Source of the DNA: Wyeomyia smithii
Lineage: Eukaryota > Arthropoda > Insecta > Diptera > Culicidae
Assembly: GCF_029784165.1 (NCBI RefSeq)
Contig: NC_073696.1
Span: 184,026,498-184,090,497 of the forward strand
Direction of reading: 5' to 3'
DNA: 64,000 bases
The notes under the pieces were generated by a model that searched no databases, was not told where the DNA came from, and worked only from the letters and a program-made list of their open reading frames with translations. Position numbers and translations under genes: made by a program. Below are positions 33,373 to 43,500 of the stretch, in pieces (positions within the stretch are counted from its first letter, which is position 1; each line of letters starts with the position of its first letter).

Positions 33373-34490
33373 GTTCCAGGAAGTGCTGGGAACCCCTTCT
33401 GAGACTTTAAATTTGCAGGCCCAGGAGGAGTTTGCTTCGGCTTTTTCGCAGCACTTTTAAATTTGTTCGTATTATTAATTCCATCTTGAGAAACCTTAGG
33501 GCCTTTCCTGGGAAGCTTAGGAGAGGAAATATTTTTCCTCTTTCTAGATTCTCCAGGATTGGCGTAGGACGTTTCTGCTGGTGGATCGTCAGAGTCCGTT
33601 TCATACGAAGACAGCAGATCAAAGGGGTTCGATGTTATGGTAGAAGTGGTCACGGTCTTCTTAAGAATTTCAGCGTAAGAACGCTTTGAGCGCTCCTTAA
33701 GAGACCGTTTAATTTTATCTCTGCGTTGTATGTACACCGGGCATGTGGAAAGCTCATGCAGATTTTCCCCGCAGCGAATACACTTTACAGCGTTTACACT
33801 GCAAGAATCTTCCGCATGAGTCTCCCCACACTTGCCACACCGTGCCTTATTGCAGCAGTAGGCAGCTGTATGACCTAACTGCTTGCAATTGGTGCAATTC
33901 ATAACACGGGGCACATACAAACGCACAGGCAGACGAACCCGGTTAATCGAGACGTGGCTAGGGAGAGCAGATCCGGCAAACGTAACGCGAAACGAGTCTG
34001 ACGGAGTGTATACTTTTTTACCGTTGACGAGCGACATAGACCGTTATTGCTTACAGTCCAATATCTTCGCCTCAGTATTGAAATTCTTGAAGCAACCAGT
34101 TGCGCTCAGGATACACTCGACAGACAGACTCGAATCGGTTATCACACCGTTGATCTCCACGTCTCGTGCGGGTACATACACGCGATACTCGCGTGTAAAG
34201 AGCTCGGAGCAAGCTATATCGTTGGCCTGATTCAGATCATTGACCACGACACGGAGCTTGTTTGGTCTGACTTTTGCGACTTCGGTCACGGCCTTGTATC
34301 GTGACGTCAGATCTTTCGCGATTTGTAGCGTGTTCAGTGATTTTCCTCCTGGTTTGGGCCTCATGTAGAGAACCAGTGGACCCGTTGATCCGTCTGGGTA
34401 AAGCCTGGGACGAGGATTGACTAAAGCGGGGACAGAGGGGGTGAACAGGAGGGACAGGGTCGGGTGGGTTTGGATACGGGGGATCGGGGG
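33373..34490 (-). pseudogene. I-like LINE ORF1, N-terminal part with zinc knuckles
   Basis: The - strand reads a Gag-like ORF1 protein. Conserved phrases are LYMRPKPGGKS (about 34365) and YVPARDVEINGV. After an in-frame TAA at 34044-34046 come three CCHC-type knuckles (CTNCKQLGHTAAYC, CGKCGETH...C, CIRCGENLHELSTC), then a basic, Ser/Pro-rich tail ending at the Ty3/gypsy insertion. The open frame continues upstream of the first ATG (34364) to about 34490 without an earlier ATG, so the true start is unclear. The protein would coat LINE RNA. The piece completing it is at 21681-21896. Confidence 0.8.
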
Positions 34491-34790
34491 CTAAGGGATC
34501 CACATCTATTGCGCTCAAACTAGCGCAACAGTACAGTGGCAAAGAAACACGTACCTCTTCTTCTTTGTTTTCTTCAATAGAACAATCATCGAGTCTTTCG
34601 GTGCTGGAACGGGCAGCTGCGCAGCGACACCACTAAAGCACAATAGCTGGATGACCTTCACTGCGGATTATCAGCTTATCTTCACACCGCACTTCGCACT
34701 CTTTGAAACGCGACCGGGTAAGCAATGCCTTTTTCGATTTTTTCTACACAATATCGGTTTTATAGCGAGACAAACACTTGATGCGTCCGT
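34491..34790 (-). other. 5' UTR of the I-like LINE
   Basis: This lies between the ORF1 frame and the hAT-like insertion at 34791. The LINE resumes at 37433-37466 beyond that insertion and ends at the target duplication. No ORF is supported in it. Confidence 0.6.
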
Positions 34791-35159
34791 TAGCAATGGG
34801 CAAAATCGATCCAATTTTTGCAAAATCGATCTTTTCGGGCTGATTTATCGATTTTTTGAATCGATTTCTCTGCGCGCGATTTTCTACTGAATCGATCCTT
34901 TGGATGGCAAGATCGTTTTTTTCGCCTGAAAAATAAATGTGTGCAAAACGAATTGAAGACAATAGTGATTGCATTTATTGTTGCTAACGTAATCTGCGGC
35001 CGAATTCCGAGAACACCTTTTTTCGAAGAGAAGAAAATTTCTTAATTGATAGTATACAAAATTTTTTTCTTCTCTCCGAAGAAGTGTGTGCTCGGAACTC
35101 GGACACTGATCTGAAAAATGTGTCAATTTTTACCGGGATGACCATAGTTGAAGAATGGG

Positions 35160-35441
35160 CTAAAGTTCAATAGACATGAAACCGAGGAAAACGCATTTCA
35201 AATGTTTATGTTGGTTCAAACAATTGTCTACGTCCATGACAACTTTTTTCATGAGTATGTCACCACCCCCACAAGGTTCCAGAATATCCAGCTTTCCACG
35301 AACGGTAATGGCGGATAGGGCACGCTGCCCATTTTGACGTTTTCTATAGGTCAGGAAAGCTGGATAACCTTGTCGTCGAGCTGAAAAAGTACAATCCGCA
35401 GCCAAATTAAGTCCCTCCAGTATTTTTAACGCAGTAACCAT
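35160..35441 (-). CDS. Unassigned 93-codon ORF inside the hAT-like element
   Basis: The frame begins at an ATG (35441) and has a protein-like composition (phrases LKILEGLNLAADC and ILEPCGGGD), but I recognise no family. It could be a fragment of a captured gene, a remnant of transposase, or chance. No splice sites or neighbouring exons were identified. Confidence 0.25.
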   Translation of the reverse strand: MVTALKILEGLNLAADCTFSARRQGYPAFLTYRKRQNGQRALSAITVRGKLDILEPCGGGDILMKKVVMDVDNCLNQHKHLKCVFLGFMSIEL

Positions 35442-35527
35442 TTTTTTGCCTTTGTAAACGCGACATCAATAGACAAACCCGTATGAAATTTGGCTAATAC
35501 GCATGCGTTGTGAAATATATCAAGGAT

Positions 35528-35760
35528 TAGGGGTTGGTGAAACGGCTCTTTTGCAAGAGCGGCTCTGAACTGACTCATGGTTCACAATGATTCACGAGCG
35601 TTGACAGTTTGTGTAGTCTCGGTAAACTTCGGGTTCACGCGAACCAAACAGTTTTGCTGCGCCCAAAAAACCGTGGTTCTTTTTCGTGAGCTGTTCGTTC
35701 TTTCGCTTTTTCTAAGAACCGGTTCATATAAACGGCTCGTGAGCCGTTCACTCATCCCTA
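35528..35760. mobile_element. hAT-type MITE, 233 bp
   Basis: The terminal inverted repeats TAGGGGTTGGTGAAACGGCT and AGCCGTTCACTCATCCCTA match well, and the ends fit the hAT pattern TAGGG. The flanks TCAAGGAT (35520-35527) and GCGAGGAT (35761-35768) agree at 6 of 8 positions, consistent with a decayed 8-bp duplication. It inserted into the larger hAT-like element. Confidence 0.75.
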
Positions 35761-36585
35761 GCGAGGATGAAAAGAACGACGAGACAAGTTTGCACCTCGA
35801 ACTGAATATAAATTACCGACCACAAGACCGCCTCGAAAGTTTGACATATATTGTATACAATCATTACTAACTGATTGGTGTATATTGGGGTGGCAATGGA
35901 CTTTGACAGTTTTATTTAGAAGTAGTGTTCAATGTTACGCCCTCACGAACAGTTAGCAAAATTTCGATTTTTTGGATAACACCCGACCTCGACGTTTTAT
36001 ACATTTCTAATAACCCGTTCACATGATGTAATATTGCTCATCTTGATTTCAAATCCCATACTCCAATTTTCCGTGAAAACTAGATGTATGTATGTTTCAA
36101 GATACGCGATATCACGTGATATCTGCTATAGTATGAACAAGGCATAAGACATTTGGCACAAAAAAAAACTATTACAAACTGTGCTTTTCTTCAGAAAGTG
36201 AAATTTAGACCAAATACTCCTGAATTCCGATTGAGCTGAAATTTTGCATTACATTGGATATTGAATTTACCATTTTGGATAATAGCCAACATTATTTCAT
36301 ATTTGCTACCTCTGTAAGTGCACTTTTTGAAAATTGGCTTCCGTAGGGACGTTGTTTACTATCGTTGTGGGTGTTTACTATCAAGCACCAATTTTTTGAT
36401 TTCGGTAGAAAAGGCATATGCACTTATTTTTCAACTATGAGTAGCGGGGTACTCGTTAACTTAAATATTGCAAAAGTTGAATTAAATGTTCGTGTATATG
36501 CCGTGCTGCATTCTGTTCTGCATGGTGTCGCGCTCGCCATTTTTGTTTATTTGAGTTTGTGCTGCGGATGTTCCGATTTTTTTAT

Positions 36586-36922
36586 GAATTGGGTTGTTCA
36601 GCTATATCAGTTTTTTTCTATCATCTGAAAGATCTGAATTTTCTAAGTAAAACGTGATTTAAAAAAAAATTATATCATTGTCCTTCGCTTTCTAAATCAC
36701 GATTCGAAACTGCTTGAAATTCGCTCGAAACCGCTACAATGACAGATCGCCCAACTACCAACTGCCATTGTAGCGATTTAGAGCGAATATTTGTTTTTTT
36801 TTCTTAAAAACCGAAGGAAAATGATATAAATTTTTTAAAAATCACGTTTTACTTAGAAAGTTACACTCTTTTGGATGATATATAAAAATCGGAAATCCGT
36901 GAATAGCTAAACAACCCAATTA
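36586..36922. repeat. Foldback palindrome with about 115-bp arms
   Basis: The outer arms start AATTGGGTTGTTCAGCTAT and end ATAGCTAAACAACCCAATT. The inner arms contain TCTAAGTAAAACGTGATTT and its complement AAATCACGTTTTACTTAGA, then GCTACAATG with CATTGTAGC around a short central loop near 36745. The whole 337 bp could form one long imperfect hairpin. It is probably a MITE of palindrome type. Confidence 0.75.
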
Positions 36923-37466
36923 TACAGGTTTGGATTGCTCTTAGTGCATCCGAAACAATAGACCATTTCACGAACTGACAGGTGTCACGGATCCTGCTGA
37001 TGTTGATGATGCTTTCACGTGCATTATGTCAGCGGTTCCAAACTTTCTGTCAAAATTTCGTTCATGAATCAAGTTCACAAACGTCTCGTGAAACGGTCTA
37101 TGGGATGAGCGACAACGAAAACTCTTAGTAGAAAAAAATCCGCCAAAAGAGTACACGCGGTAAAAGGAGATGGCAATAAACTAAAAAAGCCGTATCGTTA
37201 GTAGATGTTGTGAACGAAAACTCGTTGAACATGATTGATAAACCAGAAAACGCAAACAAAACAAAATCTCCATAAATATAGTCAAAAAAGGTCGTAAAAA
37301 GCTTATACCGAACAAAAATCGATTTTTTGTTGAATCGATTTTCCCAACTCGATTTTCTCATGAATCGATTTTATTGATTTTGATTAATCGATGCAGGAGA
37401 ATCGATTTTTTTTCAAAGATCGCCCATTGCTAGCGTCCGTTATTGCCGAGCGTTCAGGACGGAATG

Positions 37467-37802
37467 ATGGTCTTTTCATTTGTCAAGTGACAAAAATTCG
37501 CTTAAAATTTTTACATATTTATTAGAGGCCATCGACAAACCACGTGGACAGGTGGGGGGGGGGGAGTTGGGTAATGTCCACGGTCCTTACATTTTTTTTT
37601 AGAATTTATATGGGGCAGTTGTCCACGGAGGGGGGGTCAAAATCGTTAAAAATCTGTCCACGTGGTATGTGGATGGCCCCTTATTAAACGTCATTCTTGA
37701 CTTAATGGTAACAATGAATTATAAGTCAGAAAAAAAGACCACGTCATTTCGTTGACCCCCCCGCCCCCCTCTTTATGACCACATGGTTTAGGAACGGCCC
37801 CT
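37467..37802. repeat. Right half of the split GGGGCC-ended MITE
   Basis: It begins with the LINE duplication copy (37467-37481) and ends GGTTTAGGAACGGCCCCT at 37802, the inverted partner of the end at 17625. C-runs occur at 37756-37770. Another MITE (37524-37681) has inserted into this half. Confidence 0.8.
37524..37681. repeat. MITE with CCACGTGGACA ends and G-runs
   Basis: The left end AGAGGCCATCGACAAACCAC and the right end GTGGTATGTGGATGGCCCCT are inverted repeats (a few mismatches) that extend to CACGTGGACA. The flanks read TATT on both sides, a possible 4-bp duplication. A 5'-truncated second copy lies at 45564-45682. Confidence 0.75.
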
Positions 37803-38406
37803 TAGCACTCTCTGAAAACTACTGCAATCTAATCTAACATTCAATCACCCAATGACTTATCATCGATTATTCCTTAATGTTTGTGAACTCTTATAAAACT
37901 TTCTTTCTTATGAGCAGTCAAAAATAGCAAGAGATAAATGAATCGAAGAAGACAATTTGCAAGTTAAGTGACTTCAAATTTTATTATAGTATGATATAAA
38001 CAATATATAAATAATGGTCTACGCTTCTCTATTTTCTCAGGACATCCGACTGCAGGTTACTGCATGGAAAGATTTTTCCATACATTCTAAATCTCAATAA
38101 ACTACAAGTTTATGATATGTTTGAATAATCTATTCTATTAATATTATTAAAGTTTGTACAAATGCAATAAATTATACTGATACAAAATAGTCGCATAGTT
38201 TTATGTAAATCAGTACTAGTACACAGATCAACAATCTGTTTCATTAGACATAATCAATATGATTCTCAAAATTTGTCTTTAGCTATGATCCAAGTCTGGC
38301 TACCGCTATGGTGTAGAATTAAATACTAAATACTTAATCACAATAGATAACAGATGTAAGGCAAATAAGGGGAGGTTCGGAAAAAATTCCTCGTGGATTC
38401 TTTATC
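37803..38406 (-). other. shade 3' UTR and flank
   Basis: This AT-rich stretch runs between the end of the transposon stack and the shade stop codon. TTTATT at 37980-37985 is an AATAAA signal on the - strand, about 420 bp past the stop, and may end the shade transcript. Nothing else is recognised. Confidence 0.5.
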
Positions 38407-40560
38407 TTAGTTTCGATCTCTAAAAATAATCTCTATCGGTGTGCCGGGCGCTAGTAGAAACTGAAACTGTGTATCGAGCCGACTGTGATACTCGATTTCG
38501 AATTGCTGAAATAGCTGTAGGCTGCATTAGTTACAAAGTATTTGGTAATAAGCTGCTTTTGCTTACCTTGGCTACCATTAACGTCAGTTCAATGTCGATT
38601 ATCCTGTGTCCAGGACACATTCGTCGCCCTGTTCCAAAAGGAAGCACTAGTGAGGCTCCAGGTTCTTCAATTTTGTAAACGTTCTGATTTTCGTCTACCT
38701 GCTCCAGCCAGCGTTCTGGCATGTATTTATCGGCCTGATTGAAATTTTCCTCATGTTGGCACGATACTCGTGTATGGCAAAGAACAACCGTCTATAAGAA
38801 CAACATTGTTTAATACTATTAAGAATATCGTACATTTATCACTTACCCCAGCTTTTAGGCTGTAACCGGCAAGCGTAAAATCTTCTTCTAGAATGCGTGC
38901 CAAACATGGAGTTGTGGGTGAAACACGGTATGATTCTTTTATGCACGCCTTGGTGTAAGCAGCTGCCGCCAAATCCCCACTGGTTATAATTTCCGGGCAT
39001 TCCTGGAACTCTTGTGCGATTCTGATTTGTTTAGCAGGGTGTTGACTTAAATTGTTTAATAAAAACGACAGCGTATTTGAAAACTACAATCAGAAATAAA
39101 TAAAGGTACTGTGAGCGCAAAAAAAATGATTTTATCACCGTTTCGATGGCTGCGTGAATCAAATCAATAATACCAGCAATTTTATCTTTAGTGTCCAATC
39201 CTTCAGTTTGTAAAATGCTGAAAAAGATACTTCGCATATCGTCGTCTGTACAGCTCCGCTGCTCTTCTGCTAGAGCTTCGTATACAATTTCAGCGATAGT
39301 GCTAAAAACAGCAAACATAAATTAGAGGATTTTTTTGTTAATCTAAAAACCAAAGATTGTTACTCGTAAATAATTTCTTCACAGCGCACATAGTCTCTGT
39401 ACAGTTTTGTTGGGAAGTATTTCCAAAGTTTGAGTCCATAGTAACTTTTACTGATGAAAACGAAGCTAGACTTTACAGCTTCTGCTAGTTTTGTAAACTT
39501 CTCATTCTTCAACTTGTCTCCACTCATATAACCCATACGACGTCCCAAAACCAGACAGCAGATTACTGAAAGTGAGAAATGTTCATTAAACCTACAAGCA
39601 ATATTTTCCACATGAAACTAAATAGCAAAAATCCCGAACAATGAAAAATCAAATCACAAAATCAAATCATAACAAAAAATTAACAGTGAACGCAAAACAG
39701 GAACAAAATGATTGACAGCCATATTTTCCAATACAAAATAAAAAACAAAAACGTTGAAAATTTTGAAAAAAACACTTGATCGCCATACATTCGATCAAGA
39801 GCACCTCTTACTTTCGAGACCGACTGTGTTAGCCACATCCTGAAAATCGGTCACACATTGATTCTCGTCGCGTTTTCGACGAATCAATTCAACAAACTCA
39901 TCGCAAATCTGGTTCAAGGACGGTATAAAAGCTTGCAGAACCTTTCTCGAAGTGATTCCTGAGGTCAATTTTACCCGCATTTCGTGCCATTGCTCGCCTT
40001 GCCTAAAAGAGAAATCAGCCTTTTATTTTACCGTGCGATGATTGAAGCATGGAAGGATTTTGTTACGTGTTCACTATTCCGGTACTAGCAAATCTATCCG
40101 GACGGCTGCGTCTGTAATATTCGACGATTTCCGTTGGAGGTCGGTAGGGATATTTACTGGGATATCGTAATACTTTTTCGATGTCAGAACGTTCAAATAA
40201 ATTGACCACTGGAACTCCATCAACCTCCAACACAATGTTACCATAGCGTTTATGCAAGTCTGCGAAAGCGTCTTGCATTTTGCTTAGTTTGTAACGACCC
40301 GTATAGTAAACCCACTTGGTGCCAACCAGTGGCCATCGTTTGGGACCTGGTATATCCCAAACCGTATATTTTCTGTCGATCTGCTCTACCTGTCCTACAG
40401 TAGAGGTTCCTTGAGACGTAGCAGCGCCGCTGTCGCTTAGGTGCACAAGTTGAAGCAAAAAGCTTTTAATCGCTTCCAACATTTTGCGGGGCTTTGGACT
40501 GTATGCCATCAGCATAAATACTGTGACAAATATGTAGAACAGTACAATCGTAACCGACAT
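38407..40560 (-). CDS. shd: Ecdysone 20-hydroxylase, CYP314A1 (shade), complete
   Basis: Seven exons on the - strand: 40560-40067, 40002-39812, 39565-39364, 39301-39139, 39083-38847, 38791-38567 and 38514-38407. All have GT-AG introns and compatible phases, giving 539 codons, close to Drosophila shade. It has an N-terminal hydrophobic segment (residues 4-20), the proline hinge PGPKRWP at 71, the signature KYPYRPPTEI and YYGLKLWKYFPTK, ExxR at Glu400-Arg403, the heme motif FGTGRRMCPG with Cys 488, and LLAPGTPIEI near the end. The enzyme converts ecdysone to 20-hydroxyecdysone, the active moulting and (in mosquitoes) vitellogenic hormone, in peripheral tissues. The I-helix reads AAIET where AGIET is usual. 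The exon 7 acceptor was chosen as CCTACAG because only it keeps frame. Confidence 0.95.
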
Positions 40561-40705
40561 CGTTTGGTCTGGTCGAAGAAAGATATCTGTAATACAAAGA
40601 AAGCTTGTTGTTAATATTGTGTATATACTGCGTGGCTTGTTGCATAACTGCGGGCGATAAAAATGATGGAGCCGCTTGGCTGTTTGTGTTTGATGTCATA
40701 AATAA

Positions 40706-41742
40706 ATACTGCCGGTAACCGCAGGTCAGTCCCATCTGTAAAAATGTTAAATCGAGAAAACAGCTTCGAAAGATATTTTATTCACGCTCAGTTATCACTT
40801 ATTTCAGATGTATTATTTTGACAATATTCATGCTAAAATATAGTTTGCATACTAGCCTGCACTAATTACGTTGTGAAAACCGCTAAAACCATTGATTTTA
40901 TGATAAAAACCTTGTGTGTGACTGACTTGCCGTTACATTCTACACCGAAGAGAAAAGTAACCGCAAGTCAGTCACATTGCCATGTTGGAACTATAGTGCG
41001 CGTTGACGTGTTGTTATTCGTTGCCTTGGAAAACTGTCTATCCTTCGCTGTTAGGAAATGTATGTCCATGAGAACCGTTTAAAAAATGTCGACGTTGGAA
41101 AATCTTATGATGTACGGAACCGATGAAAGCTTATCCGGTGGGGACTCGGATAAAGAAACTGAATCCGGGACTGCAGTTGGTTCATCCGACAACAAATTTC
41201 AAGATGATCCAAATCCATTTGAGGTTCGAGCATCACCTTTGGAGATTTCTTGGAACGATTCCCTGGATTCTGATGAAAGTTTTTTCGATACTCAAGATTT
41301 TCCGGATAGAGCCATGAAGAAGCAAACCAAGAAAAAAAATTGACCTGGATTCGTATTAGCAGGAAATTACTCCACATAAATTCATCACCAATTCAAACTA
41401 AAAAATAATCCCAATAATTGATAATTGTTACTAGATAACTTATTTTCATCTAAACGGTCATATCGAATTTCTCTCCTTCACTCCCCATCCATTTTACAGT
41501 TGTATTATGCATGTTTTTTTATAAATCGGGACAGACTTTCGGTTATTTTTCTTCTGGGACTGACTTGCGGTTACTTTGCATAATGAGACAATTCGACTTG
41601 GTATTGATTTCCATTTCTGTTGAACAAACCGTTGTTTTTTATCGGTACATCTGAAAATATACTCAAAGCTAGGCCAAAATCCGATGCTAACTTAAAATTG
41701 ACAAAATTACAGATGGGACTGACTTGCGGTTACCGGCAGTAT
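40706..41742. mobile_element. Inverted-repeat DNA transposon upstream of shade
   Basis: 36-bp terminal inverted repeats (40706-40741, 41707-41742) differ at one position and begin ATACTGCCGGTAACCGCA. If the true end is CTGCC, TA flanks both sides. The end core GTAACCGCAAGTCAGTC recurs inside at 40957-40973, and inverted at 40920-40936 and 41558-41574, resembling a set of transposase binding sites. An 85-codon acidic ORF (41086-41343) may be the N-terminus of a lost transposase. The left end lies about 145 bp upstream of the shade ATG. Confidence 0.8.
41086..41343 (+). CDS. Acidic 85-codon ORF in the shade-upstream transposon
   Basis: The ORF starts at ATG 41086, is rich in Asp, Glu and Ser, and ends in a basic KKQTKKKN tail. 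An acidic N-terminus occurs in several transposases, but there is no catalytic motif and no family is recognised. It could be a remnant of the element's own gene or a chance ORF. Confidence 0.3.
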   Translation: MSTLENLMMYGTDESLSGGDSDKETESGTAVGSSDNKFQDDPNPFEVRASPLEISWNDSLDSDESFFDTQDFPDRAMKKQTKKKN

Positions 41743-42860
41743 AATAGGATAGAAGAGGAAATAAAATGATGTAGGTATATGTAGCACGAGAACAAAAAAA
41801 TTAAAATAATTAAAAGTTTTCGCTATTACGAAACTTTTTCGATAATTACTATAAAGTTCCTGGTTGTCTGGCCCTATAGATAAAAAGTTCTAACTATAAT
41901 GTGTTTTAGTTCAAACTGCTTTACATTTTAATATGTTACAAGCTACAATTACCAAGAGTTAGTTATCTTTGGCATCTGCTTCTTTCACAAGTTTAAGCGC
42001 TTAAAAATACTTGAACTAATAATGATATACAATACTTTGTTCGCTAGCTGTTTGATGATTTTTTGTGGACTGGGCATGAAAAGCAATTCGATTTAGATAT
42101 AGCTTTTCATATAAAATAAGTTATGCAAAGCAAAAGTATTTAGAAAAAATATTTTATAATGGCTTTAATGACTAAGTCTTTAATAAACCTTAAATCTCCG
42201 TATTCAATTCAATGATCAATTGAAATATTGGTTCAAAATTTCCGTTTTTAGTGTTTGGAAAGAAAAAATGTTGATCACTTTTGTTAAATTCAAAATATTG
42301 AACAACCTCAGTTTCATCACAGATTTGATATACAAAAAACATAGTTGAAACATGAAATTAAAATGACTCATAACATATTGCAAAAGAGATCGCCTTCTCG
42401 TGGTGCAACCTGGGTAGGGTAAGAAACGGTTTAGTAGCAGCACTAATTTTTAAAAGTCGAAGAAAAGGCCCAAGCTACGATAAAGACGGGCGTTGCCAGC
42501 AAATTTAATTAATTTTTTCTAACCTTACCACGTTTCGCTCAAGATAGAATTTTACTACCTTGGAAACTCAAAGCTTGTTTATTTGAATGTTTATAAATAA
42601 ATAAATATAAAAGTTCATACCTTTAATTGAAAGAATAAAGATATTTTTTTTTATAAGGGGGGATTTGTTAGTAGCTTAAGTATTTATGATAAATATTAGT
42701 AAATAATGAGTATGTGTGTCCAATCACAAATGGTGACTTCTCAACACTGTTAGAAATTTGTAATTTTAATTGTTAGGATTTGTTTGCTTTCGCAATTAGG
42801 ACTTATCATTCGTAGGGATTTAAACCTACTTGTCAGAAAAGGGGAAGTAAACTTACAACT
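41743..42860. other. Noncoding AT-rich stretch
   Basis: No gene, RNA or bounded element was recognised between the transposon and the Jockey fragment. Confidence 0.4.
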
Positions 42861-42875
42861 AACTTAATTGCTAAC

Positions 42876-43500
42876 TTATTGGCTATAAAGAGAGCTTATC
42901 GTAGCAATTGAGGATTGCAACGATTTTTGTCGAAAATTGTTAATAATTTTATTTGACATAGCTTCTAATGGTTCAACACCAGTAAGTCTATGTAATTCGA
43001 GTGTACCAAACCAAGGAGGACGCTTCAAAATCATTTTCAGAATTTTATTCTGAATCCTTTGGAGCGTTTTCTTCCTTGTTGAACAGCAACTTGACCAGAT
43101 CGGTACAGCATAAAGCATTGCTGGTCTAAAAATTGGTTTGTAAATCAAAAGTTTGTTCTTTAAACAAAGTTTAGAATTCCTGTTAATGAGAGGATATAAA
43201 CATCTCGTATATTTGATGCACTTGGCTTGTATACTCTCAATGTGCTCTTTGAAAATAAGTTTTTTATCATAAATTAGTCCCAAGTACTTAACCTTGTCGG
43301 ACCAACTTAAAATAACCCCATTCATCTTGACAACGTGATTATTGTTTGGCTTGAGGAAAGAAGCTGGAAAGAAGATGCGGAAAAATTATCATTTGAGTTT
43401 TAGAAGCATTGGAATAAAGATATTTATTTCATCGTATGGAACTGCCATTTGCAAAAAAATGCTAAATTTGGAAATGATTAAATTGAAAGTACCCCCAAAC
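42876..43500 (-). pseudogene. Jockey-type LINE fragment (RT C-terminal part)
   Basis: A 149-codon - strand ORF (42876-43325) shows KVKYLGLIYDKKLIFKEHI, RIQNKILKMILKRPPW and LHRLTGVEPLEAM, the thumb and C-terminal region of Jockey-clade reverse transcriptases. In-frame homology continues upstream of the ATG to about 43395, and a degraded phrase NASKTQMIIF lies beyond it near 43415. Catalytic RT motifs and endonuclease are absent, so this is a 5'-truncated dead insertion. Confidence 0.8.

Larger units (their letters stand above)
34791..37432. mobile_element. hAT-like non-autonomous element, 2,642 bp
   Basis: An exact 8-bp duplication GCGTCCGT lies at 34783-34790 and 37433-37440, and the ends TAGCAATGGGC/GCCCATTGCTA form an 11-bp inverted repeat. 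Both subterminal regions carry multiple AATCGATTTT-type repeats, a likely transposase recognition array. No transposase ORF is visible. A 93-codon minus-strand ORF (35160-35441) is of unknown origin. A smaller MITE (35528-35760) and a foldback palindrome (36586-36922) lie inside, so part of the length is secondary insertion. Confidence 0.85.
17743..37466 (-). mobile_element. I-like non-LTR retrotransposon, with two nested insertions
   Basis: The LINE runs on the - strand. Its 3' end with a short A tail (T run 17743-17748) is at the left, and its 5' end is near 37466. A 15-bp duplication ATGGTCTTTTCATTT lies at 17728-17742 and 37467-37481. It has two ORFs: ORF1 with three zinc knuckles, and ORF2 with endonuclease, RT and RNase H, the domain set of the I group (I, Outcast and similar). 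A Ty3/gypsy element (21901-33368) cuts ORF1 and a hAT-like element (34791-37432) cuts the 5' UTR. With those removed, the LINE is about 5.6 kb and looks full length. In-frame stops make it inactive. Confidence 0.85.

Noticed and set aside
34237..34542. 101-codon Pro-rich minus-strand ORF as the start of LINE ORF1
   Set aside because: The ORF1 homology (RLYPDGSTGPLVLYMRPK) lies in a different frame that stays open to about 34490; the Pro-rich frame is a shadow.
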